This document shows positions 20,011 through 26,617 of a stretch of DNA of 26,617 nt, in pieces; position 1 is the first letter of the stretch; each line of letters begins with the position of its first letter. The stretch lies in IMG/VR virus record IMGVR_UViG_3300031631_000017, positions 1-26,617 of that record, one strand, 5' to 3'. The position numbers and the translations under genes are program-made. The notes beneath the pieces are model-generated. The model was given only the letters and a program-made list of their open reading frames with translations, was not told the origin of the DNA and made no database searches. Source of the DNA: a virus.

Positions 20011-21133
20011 TAAATGGTTAATGACCTCAACTTTGTTTGGAGTGAAACCATCCAATATCAATATGGAAAAGGGTATTATTGAGGGTGTATCAACTACCAC
20101 ATTAGGAATAGCATTAGGTCATGGCGTATGGTTGGATTCGGAATTTATAGACAATACCGTTGACCAGGGGAATTCATATAAACAAGGGTTAAAAGTTCGC
20201 TTCGGTCATCCAAATATGTCAAGTACTGCACTTGGAACATTTTTAGGCCGGTTAAAAAATTTCAGACGTGTAGGGGATCAGGCTAAAGCGGATCTATTTT
20301 TAAGCAATTCAGCGAAAGAAGCTCCAGGCGGTGATTTATATAATTATGTTCTAAGTCTTGCAGATGAAGATGATACTGCATTCGGTATGTCAATTGTATT
20401 TGAGCAGGGCGAGCATTATCAACTTGATAAGGACGGCAAAAAAATATACGAAGGATTCACTACAAAAAACAAGACATTTATTGAACTTAAAAAATTATTA
20501 GCTTGCGACTTCGTGGATGATCCCGCAGCTAATCCGAATGGTGTTTTCTCCGCTTTCAATCGTATGACTATGGCTTCACAGGTAACAGAGTTTCTTGATA
20601 CACATCCTGAAGTTCTAAAAATAATTGATGAACAACCTGAAATAATGGAACAATTCAAAATACGATATAATCAATATAAACTTAGAAAAGGCAGTAAAAT
20701 GATAGACAAAAAAACAATAGAAGTAGAAGATGAATCTCTCGAATCGGGTAATACTGCGGATGTAGTAGTGCCAGTAGTGCCAGAAACCAAAACAGAACTA
20801 TCAACCGTCACCGTTCCAACTGAAATTGTAACTCCTAATGAACTTGAATCATTCCAATTAATGGCAGATGCCGAGGGTTATGAATTCGCAAAAGAGCATT
20901 ACGGAAAATCAGATATTGAAATTTTGACACTAAAAAATGAACAACTCAAAAAAGAAAATGAAGATCTAAAACTTAGTGCAGGAGCAGAGCCTGTTGCATT
21001 CAGCGAAGAAGAATCAGAACAGGATATTGTTTCAATCGTAGACGCATTAAAATCAGAAGGTATGAGTGCATCAACAGCATGGAGCAAGGCAATAAAAGAA
21101 AATCCTGAACTACATAAAAAATATATCAAATAA
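19997..21133 (+). CDS. Prohead protease with scaffold C-terminal half
   Basis: The 378-residue protein has an N-terminal protease part: VRFGHPNM with H71, then ADLFLSNSAKEAPGGDLYNYV and AFGMSIVF with S132, matching the His/Ser layout of HK97-type prohead proteases. Residues about 235 onward are acidic, coiled-coil-rich (LKNEQLKKENEDLKLS) and look like scaffold. The start is ATG 19997 with AAAGGAG; an earlier TTG frame start lies within the portal gene and has no SD. Protease and scaffold in one gene with an internal start is the lambda C/Nu3 layout. Confidence 0.8.
   Translation: MAKNDKWLMTSTLFGVKPSNINMEKGIIEGVSTTTLGIALGHGVWLDSEFIDNTVDQGNSYKQGLKVRFGHPNMSSTALGTFLGRLKNFRRVGDQAKADLFLSNSAKEAPGGDLYNYVLSLADEDDTAFGMSIVFEQGEHYQLDKDGKKIYEGFTTKNKTFIELKKLLACDFVDDPAANPNGVFSAFNRMTMASQVTEFLDTHPEVLKIIDEQPEIMEQFKIRYNQYKLRKGSKMIDKKTIEVEDESLESGNTADVVVPVVPETKTELSTVTVPTEIVTPNELESFQLMADAEGYEFAKEHYGKSDIEILTLKNEQLKKENEDLKLSAGAEPVAFSEEESEQDIVSIVDALKSEGMSASTAWSKAIKENPELHKKYIK
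20699..21133 (+). CDS. Internal-start scaffold protein (Nu3-like)
   Basis: An in-frame ATG at residue 235 of the protease gene has AAAAGG 7 bases upstream and begins the acidic, coiled-coil half (MIDKKTIEVEDES). Starting here would give a 144-residue scaffold, close in size to lambda Nu3. The site lies exactly at the change from protease to scaffold-like composition. Expression from it is inferred from the SD and the lambda parallel. Confidence 0.55.
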   Translation: MIDKKTIEVEDESLESGNTADVVVPVVPETKTELSTVTVPTEIVTPNELESFQLMADAEGYEFAKEHYGKSDIEILTLKNEQLKKENEDLKLSAGAEPVAFSEEESEQDIVSIVDALKSEGMSASTAWSKAIKENPELHKKYIK

Positions 21134-21144
21134 GGAATTTAATA

Positions 21145-21819
21145 ATGAATGGATTCACAGATAAACATAAATCATTTACAACCGGCGCAACTGCATTGAC
21201 AGCAAACGTGGTTGTTAAACTTTCATCCGGGTTGCTCGTTGTAGCAGGCGCAGGCGAAGATTCAGTTGGTGTGACAATGGTAGCATCAGCAATAGGTGCA
21301 CAATGCGCAGTTAAATTGTGGAATGATAGCGGAACTTTTCTAGTAACAGCCGCCGCCGCATATGCGACTGAATTAGATGTATATCCAGCAGCCGCTGGTA
21401 AAGTATCTACGACTGTCTCAGGGAAATCACTTGGTAGACTTGCAGAGTTAGCAAGTGCAGATGGTGATTTAGTGGAGATTTCAAAAGTATCAGGTAGCGG
21501 AGAAGCTGCAACAGTTGCACATATTTCAGATCCAGCAGCAATGGCAAATCCAACAACATCAGGAACAGCAGTTCCAACAGATTATACAGCTCCAACAGCC
21601 GCACAATCAACACCTGTTACAAGTAATGCAGCAACAGACCTTGACGATGCAGCCGCAGCTCTTGCGACATTGGTTGACGAAGTAACAGCCATGGAAGTAG
21701 AATTATCTGCCGCAGTTGCCGATATAGCCGCAGCTAAAACAGCAGTAGACCTCAACAATGGCGTAATCGATTCAATACTTGCAGCTCTTGAGGGCGCAGG
21801 AATTGTTGCAGCTAGTTAA
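21145..21819 (+). CDS. Head decoration / head-fibre-like protein
   Basis: The 224-residue protein has a beta-rich N-terminal part (FTTGATALTANVVVKL, GEDSVGVTM, CAVKLW) like DUF2190/decorator folds. A Thr/Pro/Ala linker near residue 130-165 is followed by an Ala-rich helical part (DDAAAALATLVDEVTAMEV) resembling trimeric head-fibre ends. Its place between scaffold and major capsid matches lambda D. It would stabilise the expanded shell and may project a helical bundle. GGAATTT before the ATG is a weak SD. Confidence 0.65.
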   Translation: MNGFTDKHKSFTTGATALTANVVVKLSSGLLVVAGAGEDSVGVTMVASAIGAQCAVKLWNDSGTFLVTAAAAYATELDVYPAAAGKVSTTVSGKSLGRLAELASADGDLVEISKVSGSGEAATVAHISDPAAMANPTTSGTAVPTDYTAPTAAQSTPVTSNAATDLDDAAAALATLVDEVTAMEVELSAAVADIAAAKTAVDLNNGVIDSILAALEGAGIVAAS

Positions 21820-21851
21820 ATAAAAATAAATAATAAAAGGATTTATATATT

Positions 21852-22796
21852 ATGCAAGTATCAAGCACAGCAACAATTCGTCCTGATCTACAAGATGCAG
21901 TCGGCGAATATGCAACTAATATTAATAGTCAGTTTATGGCCTTGGATATTCTTCCAATCGCTAATTCTGAATTTCAGTCAGGCACTTTTGGAAGACTCCC
22001 AATCGAAAATATAACAGACGTATCTAATGCTGGATCAAGAGCACCAGGATCAGGATATAATCGTCAAGAAGCAAAAATAGAAACAGATAATTTTTCATGT
22101 GAAGAGTTTGGTTTTGAACAGGCCGTTGATGATGGCGAAGCTAAACGCATGGGAATTTATTTCAATGCGGAATTAGCTGCTGCTCAGATCAATGAATTTA
22201 GATTGCGCAGAGCACAGGAAGTTAGAGCAGCAGCTCTTCTTTTTAGCACATCTAATTTTTCAGGATATACAGCAGGCGTTTCAACTGAATGGTCAAGTGC
22301 TTCAGGCGTGGCTTATAGTGATATCCAAGATACACTTTTAACATTGAAACAAAATGTTGGCGGAGCAGTTGATGGTGAAATCTGTTTAGCATGTTCGGAG
22401 AAAGTATTCCGCAACATCTATCAGCAGACAGAATTCAAAGGTATGCGTGCTGGTGGAACTGGTGGAGCATTCGATAAAGTAGCTCCAAGTGGCGCAGAAG
22501 TAGCTCATATCTTAGGTCTTGATCAAGTGTTCTTTTCAGCTGCACAAAATTCATCTGTAGATGTCTGGGATGACGAATATGCATTACTTTTTATCCGTAA
22601 TCAGTCTCCTATGCTTTCCGCCTCATTGCAGTTAGGCCGTTCTTTCTTATGGACACAGGATTCAGGCAGTCCAGCAGTTATTGAGTCTTACAGAGACGAA
22701 GCAGTAAGAAGCAATATCATAAGAGCTAGACAGTACATAGACGAGAAAGTATTCACATACTCAGCAGGGTACTTGTTTCAAAACATTACAGCATAA
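21852..22796 (+). CDS. Major capsid protein
   Basis: The 314-residue protein begins with a short N-arm, has LPIANSEFQSGTFGRLPIEN and EAKIETDNFSCEEFGFEQAVDD, a long helix (INEFRLRRAQEVRAAALLF), and GEICLACSEKVFRNIYQQ, then ends with DEAVRSNIIRARQYIDEKV. This is the pattern of HK97-fold capsids of the lambda gpE / DUF type in phages. It sits between decorator and connector genes. AAAAGGA lies before the ATG. A terminator follows 30 bases after the stop. Confidence 0.85.
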   Translation: MQVSSTATIRPDLQDAVGEYATNINSQFMALDILPIANSEFQSGTFGRLPIENITDVSNAGSRAPGSGYNRQEAKIETDNFSCEEFGFEQAVDDGEAKRMGIYFNAELAAAQINEFRLRRAQEVRAAALLFSTSNFSGYTAGVSTEWSSASGVAYSDIQDTLLTLKQNVGGAVDGEICLACSEKVFRNIYQQTEFKGMRAGGTGGAFDKVAPSGAEVAHILGLDQVFFSAAQNSSVDVWDDEYALLFIRNQSPMLSASLQLGRSFLWTQDSGSPAVIESYRDEAVRSNIIRARQYIDEKVFTYSAGYLFQNITA

Positions 22797-22826
22797 GTAG
22801 ATATAACAAATAAAACAAGATTGACA

Positions 22827-22855
22827 TAGTGGGCGTAAAAAACCCACTATTTTTT
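22827..22855 (+). terminator. Terminator after the major capsid gene
   Basis: A 7-bp stem TAGTGGG (22827-22833) with CCCACTA (22843-22849), a 9-base loop and six T residues. It would lower transcription of tail genes relative to capsid. Confidence 0.82.
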
Positions 22856-22862
22856 AAAAATT

Positions 22863-23183
22863 ATGCCATTAGACTTAACACAATTATCAGTAGATTTAGA
22901 TTTTATAATCGCAGACCTTCCATCAACGGTTACGATATCCGGAACTGACTACTCATGCACAAAGACCAAGCTGAAAAGAGAGTTTGATTATACTGCGTTC
23001 GGTCTTGATAATGATTACGAGTTCAGCATAATCCTAAATATTAATGATCTATCTTCAATCCCTGATACACATTCACTTGTCACAATATCGAGTGTTGAAT
23101 ATAGAATATTAAGAAAAGAATCAGACTCCGCAAATCAGAAACTTGAATTGTTTATGGGGGGTAAATATGCCAAAACTAATTAA
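22863..23183 (+). CDS. Head-tail connector (gpFII-like)
   Basis: The 106-residue protein has a beta pattern with VTISGTDYSCTKTKLKREFDY, FSIILNINDL and HSLVTISSVEYRILRKESD. The last part, a conserved [IV]-x-Y-R-[IV] strand followed by a charged turn and another strand, is usual in small head-completion proteins. Location directly after the capsid gene supports this. It starts 8 bases after the terminator T-run, so its SD is poor or absent, and it overlaps the next gene by 17 bases. Confidence 0.62.
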   Translation: MPLDLTQLSVDLDFIIADLPSTVTISGTDYSCTKTKLKREFDYTAFGLDNDYEFSIILNINDLSSIPDTHSLVTISSVEYRILRKESDSANQKLELFMGGKYAKTN

Positions 23184-23790
23184 CCCTAAAATTGAGTTTA
23201 CGGACGCATCAAAGTTATCTTTTGAACAAGCTATACTCTTAGTCGGCACTACTATGAATCGCAGTCTTCCGAGCATGTTAAAACTGTCAGCCGTTGCATT
23301 CGCAAGGTCTGCAGCCATCAGAACTCCACAAGCAAAAAAGAATAGAAAATTCAAAGCGATAAGTGAAAAGAAAGAACGCATATTATGGGAGTATGGTATT
23401 AGATTTCGTATTCAGAAATTCGACAAAACCTTAAAAAAATTCAAATGGGTATATGCGAAAAACGATAACGAAAAAATCAAAAAAGCTCTGATAAAGAATA
23501 GAGGATTTTATAAGTTTGTGTGGAAAATGATGTTACCGAAATTAGGTGCATCAACAGGCAAAGGGTTAATGAATTCTAAATCAACATCCTACGCTCAAAG
23601 ATCTCAACGGGTTACTAATAGAAGTCATCAGAAGAACGAACCTTATATATTATTAACTAATAGAAGAGGTGAAATGCGTAAGATTGCTCCTGGAATAGTT
23701 CCTCACGCCATGAACAAAGCTAAAAGCGGAATGGTGAAATATATGAATAAGACTATGAAACGTAGATTAGAACGGGCAATGGGGAAATAA
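23167..23790 (+). CDS. Tail completion / minor tail protein (gpZ-like)
   Basis: The 207-residue protein is basic and helical, with LPSMLKLSAVAFARSAAIRTPQ near residue 40, a fit to gpZ/HK97 gp10-type proteins that begin with a helix and an 'a..rTP' segment. The end (KSGMVKYMNKTMKRRLERAM) is a basic helix. The ATG at 23167 is preferred, since the TTG at 23143 lies well inside the previous gene. GGGGG lies upstream. The next gene starts on the base after its stop. Confidence 0.62.
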   Translation: MPKLINPKIEFTDASKLSFEQAILLVGTTMNRSLPSMLKLSAVAFARSAAIRTPQAKKNRKFKAISEKKERILWEYGIRFRIQKFDKTLKKFKWVYAKNDNEKIKKALIKNRGFYKFVWKMMLPKLGASTGKGLMNSKSTSYAQRSQRVTNRSHQKNEPYILLTNRRGEMRKIAPGIVPHAMNKAKSGMVKYMNKTMKRRLERAMGK

Positions 23791-24222
23791 ATGGCTATTG
23801 ATATAGAAGATAAAATTGAATCTGCATGGATAGCGATAATTGAAGCTAATACTTATATATCTGATAATTCAATCCCGGTCCGAAGATATCACGATAATAC
23901 GGAAGATATAAATTCTGATATAGCTGTTATTGTTAATGTCAATCCTGTAACTCAGCAATTCCCATCAAGTACGCTTTGGGAGTCATCAGTAGAATTGATG
24001 GCAGTTACATATCTGATTGATGATAAGGACCAGGGTAAACTTAAATTACTATATAAACAGGTACTAGAAATTGCAACTAATACAACAATGTCAGAATTAA
24101 CAGTAGCGGGAGATATAACATTCAACGGGACAACTCAACTTGATCCTAATGAAAAGATGTATGATGAAGAAGGCAGATTCCAAACAATAATTACTAATAT
24201 AAAATGTCACGTACAAACATAA
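23791..24222 (+). CDS. Tail terminator protein (gpU-like)
   Basis: The 143-residue protein has an N-terminal helix (IEDKIESAWIAIIEANTYI) and a following beta part (SIPVRRYHD, IAVIVNVNPV, SSVELMAVTYL, TIITNIKCHVQT), a layout seen in lambda gpU-type tail terminators that cap the tube. It sits between the gpZ-like and tail-tube genes, as U does. GGGGAAATAA lies just before the ATG. Confidence 0.62.
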   Translation: MAIDIEDKIESAWIAIIEANTYISDNSIPVRRYHDNTEDINSDIAVIVNVNPVTQQFPSSTLWESSVELMAVTYLIDDKDQGKLKLLYKQVLEIATNTTMSELTVAGDITFNGTTQLDPNEKMYDEEGRFQTIITNIKCHVQT

Positions 24223-24238
24223 TAAGGAGATAAACATC

Positions 24239-24586
24239 ATGGCTGTATATCCATTCGGAGCAGTTGGAGCGACTAACGTAGCAGAAGGAACGTGGGGTTT
24301 CCTTCAGAGTTTCTCAGAAGATTTAAGCGCAGACGAAGCAACAGCACAAAACGCAATGGGCGATGTTGGAGCACAAACAATATTTAATGAAGTCACAGAA
24401 GTATCATGTGAATATGTATATGATTCCGCAACCACAGCACCAGCACCAGGTGATTTAATTGTCGTGGGTGCTACAGATAAATATACTGTAATGTCCGTGG
24501 GGAAAGCAGAAACAAACACAGAATACAAAAAATTATCAGTCACAATGAAACGTTATACAGCAGTAGGAATACCGGCTAACGCATAG
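24239..24586 (+). CDS. Tail tube protein candidate
   Basis: The 115-residue protein is beta-rich with many Ala and Gly (GLVQ-like start, VTEVSCEYVYDS, LIVVGATDKYTVMSV, KKLSVTMKRY). Length is short for a tube protein but similar short ones exist in other siphoviruses. Position V between U-like and G-like genes is the main argument. AAGGAG lies 10 bases upstream of the ATG. Confidence 0.55.
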   Translation: MAVYPFGAVGATNVAEGTWGFLQSFSEDLSADEATAQNAMGDVGAQTIFNEVTEVSCEYVYDSATTAPAPGDLIVVGATDKYTVMSVGKAETNTEYKKLSVTMKRYTAVGIPANA

Positions 24587-24597
24587 GATTATTAATT

Positions 24598-25089
24598 ATG
24601 GAAATTCTTGAATTACAATCAACAGAAGAACGTGACGAGGAAACACTACACGGATTAGGCGCAAACCTGATTATTAATGGTGTTGAGTTTCCACCTCCTG
24701 CAACTGCAGTATTATCATTGTTAGAGATTGTAGAAAGTCCGTTCATTATTGGATTTGAAAATGTAGATGATATTAAAACAAAGCATATTAACGAAGCATT
24801 GTATATATTGAAGGAAAGAGAAAATGCAGTTGATTCACTTTTCGGACTTGTTAGGTTTGAAAAAATAGCTAATAAAAGTCCTGAATTTTTTGAGAAATAT
24901 CTAAAATCAACGGTGTATGCAGACTTTGAAAAAAAGGTTTTCAAGTTTGCTGAATCTCTCGGAACTTTCAATTCATTAGAAGTTATTATTCAGATTCAGG
25001 AATATCTTAATATATGTTTTAATGCGCTCGATATGTTACCGAAAACAGACAATACAGACAGTTCAAAAAAAAAAGAAACTTTGATTTAG
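24598..25089 (+). CDS. Tail assembly chaperone (gpG-like)
   Basis: The 163-residue protein is mostly helical, with FPPPATAVLSLLEIVESPFI and KHINEALYILKERENAVDSLF, and ends in KKKETLI. It lies between tail tube and tape-measure genes, the place of lambda G. Ten A residues near the end (25065-25074) precede the stop and make a slip site for a longer product. gpG coats the tape measure during tail assembly. Confidence 0.75.
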   Translation: MEILELQSTEERDEETLHGLGANLIINGVEFPPPATAVLSLLEIVESPFIIGFENVDDIKTKHINEALYILKERENAVDSLFGLVRFEKIANKSPEFFEKYLKSTVYADFEKKVFKFAESLGTFNSLEVIIQIQEYLNICFNALDMLPKTDNTDSSKKKETLI

Positions 25090-25286
25090 AGTGGATCGCT
25101 TCAATAGTTGCAACGTGTAGAAAGGTTACAACGTTGTCAGAGTTCGACATTAAGTGGAGGACACCATTCACTATGACAGGATTCTATACCGTCCAGATGA
25201 TGAAGCAGAACGGCACAAAAGGGATTGAACGTAAAAAGAATTATGCAGACATAATAAAGGGATTAAAGAACAATGTCAACGGCTAA
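24598..25286 (+). CDS. gpGT-like frameshift product
   Basis: Slipping back one base in the A10 run at 25065-25074 takes the ribosome past the gpG stop into a frame that continues to a stop at 25284-25286. The added part (RNFDLEWIASIVATCR ... KWRTPFTMTGFYTVQMM) is about 70 residues, protein-like, and has the helical/aromatic character of gpT extensions. The new stop lies beyond the tape-measure start at 25273, a 14-base overlap. Frameshifted G/GT pairs are conserved across long-tailed phages. Confidence 0.8.
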
Positions 25287-26617
25287 TCTGAATGCAAAAA
25301 TAACAGCAAACGCAAAACAATTTCATTCGCAAATGGGCAAGGTTAAGAACTCAACAAAATCTGTTGGCAAGATCTTTGCTGGTTTGGGGGCTGCATTATC
25401 TGTAGGACTTGCTGTAAGGCAGATTTCTAATTTTATAGATAAGCTGGACGAGATTGGTAAAAAATCCAAGTCCATGCAGATCACTACTGATGAATTTCAA
25501 CAGATGTCATTTGCTGCTGAAAGATCAGGACTCAGCATTGAGAATGTCGAATCATCTATGCGTAAGATGTCAAAGACGATTGAAGATGCAAGAGACGGGT
25601 TAAGCACTGCCAAAAGAGCATTAGAAAAGTTAGGATTAACCGCTGCTGATTTCGATGGGAAGGGTACTGCTGAAAGTTTTAAACTTGTCATCCACGCTAT
25701 ATCCTTAATGGAAAGTGGCAATAGAAAAGCAGCCGTATCTCAGGAATTATTGGGAAGATCCGGCAGTAAATTATTACCTATGATGGAAGATTATGTTGCA
25801 CTAACCAATGAGGCATCAAACCTGGGATTAATCTCACCTGAAGAAATAGAAGCTGCGGAACAACTCAAAGACTCATTCAAAAACTTCCAAATTCAACTAA
25901 TGGCTATTCTTGGAAATTCTGGATTAATGTCATTCCTAAATACAACATTAGAAGCATTCAAAAAGATAGCGGAGTATGTTGAAGATATAAACAACCTTAT
26001 AAACTTTGGAAACACAAATGCAGAACAAAGGGCAGCAGGTGGAACTGGTCCAGGCTTTGATAAGTCATTCCTTAACTTAATAGGTGAGAGATTAAGTGAT
26101 GCTGTCACGTTTGGATTAGCGGCAGATCTTCGGGATTCTATGGGTTACGGAGATCAAACATCAACAGCTCCGATAAACCAATCAGATATAAACGAAGCAT
26201 CTAAGGAATTAAAGATCAACGAAAAAGAAAAACTCGATATTATTATCGCTCAAGGTCAGCAAATGGTGAAAGATGCGCTTATAAGAGGTAGACAAGCAAA
26301 CATACAAAGTGAAGAAAACAAAAAAGCAAAAGCATCTAAATTAAAAGATGCAGAGGCAGAAGATAAAAAACTTGATTCAATAAGATTACAAACCGACATA
26401 TTAAAAGCTAGACTAAATTTAGATGAACGAGGATTTCAAATAAAGAAATTTGAATTAGAGTTGGCTGATAAGATCAAAAACACTGAAAGTGCAAAGGCAA
26501 AAGAATTGTTAAAACAGCAAGGAATAGTTGCTAAAACTCTTTTAATGAAAGAATTGGACGCTGATAATGTAGGGAAAGATGAATTGGGGTCAAATGGGAA
26601 AATTGCTCCCGAAGAAA
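25273..26617 (+). CDS. Tape-measure protein, N-terminal part
   Basis: The frame runs open from ATG 25273 to the edge, 448 residues. It starts with a short helical segment (KQFHSQMGKVKNSTKSVG), then a hydrophobic/Gly stretch (IFAGLGAALSVGLAV), and TTDEFQQMSFAAERSG, the pattern of tape-measure N-termini. Residues about 330-430 are a long charged coiled coil. It sets tail length and goes into the host with the DNA. The start overlaps the gpGT end. The C-terminal part is outside. Confidence 0.9.
   Translation, partial: MSTANLNAKITANAKQFHSQMGKVKNSTKSVGKIFAGLGAALSVGLAVRQISNFIDKLDEIGKKSKSMQITTDEFQQMSFAAERSGLSIENVESSMRKMSKTIEDARDGLSTAKRALEKLGLTAADFDGKGTAESFKLVIHAISLMESGNRKAAVSQELLGRSGSKLLPMMEDYVALTNEASNLGLISPEEIEAAEQLKDSFKNFQIQLMAILGNSGLMSFLNTTLEAFKKIAEYVEDINNLINFGNTNAEQRAAGGTGPGFDKSFLNLIGERLSDAVTFGLAADLRDSMGYGDQTSTAPINQSDINEASKELKINEKEKLDIIIAQGQQMVKDALIRGRQANIQSEENKKAKASKLKDAEAEDKKLDSIRLQTDILKARLNLDERGFQIKKFELELADKIKNTESAKAKELLKQQGIVAKTLLMKELDADNVGKDELGSNGKIAPEE

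Noticed and set aside
22821-22826. Perfect TTGACA just before the capsid-gene terminator
   Set aside because: No -10 box at 16-18 bases; the downstream bases belong to the terminator hairpin.

Overview
The window is one stretch of an AT-rich, tailed, lambda-like (siphovirus) phage genome, probably a circularly permuted assembly. It opens with the tail end of a lysis module, runs through replication, accessory and packaging/head genes, and stops inside the tape-measure gene. Almost every gene is on the + strand, tightly packed, with Shine-Dalgarno sites and many 4-base ATGA stop/start overlaps. A small lipoprotein with a lipobox in the lysis region suggests a host with an outer membrane. Sigma70-type promoters and SD use argue against Bacteroidetes. 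The host phylum cannot be fixed from the sequence. No tRNA, rRNA, CRISPR array, integrase or transposase was seen.

Layout. (1) 1-409: end of the lysis region, with a partial gene, a short coiled-coil gene and an Rz1-like lipoprotein nested in the +1 frame. (2) 412-547: a strongly self-complementary region that folds as a three-way junction and ends in a terminator. A small zinc-ribbon gene converges on it from the - strand, and a divergent promoter pair lies at 709-817. (3) 839-2266: a ribbon-helix-helix protein, an Imm-5-like protein with a long Ala/Ser/Tyr tract, and small Cys-rich proteins. (4) 2279-8984: recombination and replication: RecT-like annealing protein, coiled-coil partner, SSB-like candidate, ERCC4 nuclease, a RecD2-like helicase divided between two genes, and a TOPRIM primase/ATPase. 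(5) 8985-9303: gene-free, iteron-rich, with a long inverted repeat; a candidate replication origin. (6) 9304-13676: a chain of about 18 small genes, including an apparent -1 frameshift gene, a DUF4406 protein, several Cys-pair proteins, an HTH protein and an HNH-AP2 homing endonuclease. (7) 13780-17343: ParB-like/beta-class DNA methyltransferase, TerS and TerL. (8) 17400-17990: a moron-like cassette with its own operator-containing promoter, two small genes and a terminator. (9) 18106-26617: gpW-like, portal, protease with an internal scaffold start, decorator, major capsid, connector/tail-completion genes, tail tube candidate, gpG/gpGT frameshift pair and tape measure, in lambda order.

How the parts work together. 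The RecT/ERCC4/RecD2/primase block would replicate and recombine the genome, probably from the iteron region beside the primase gene. The methyltransferase sits just upstream of the terminase genes. The head and tail genes follow the lambda plan, including its two classic recoding tricks: an internal scaffold start inside the protease gene and a -1 frameshift in the tail chaperone gene. The least explained parts are the structured RNA at 412-547, the split RecD2, the inverted-repeat/iteron region, the apparent frameshift at 9325-9329, and the promoter-operator cassette between terL and the head genes.
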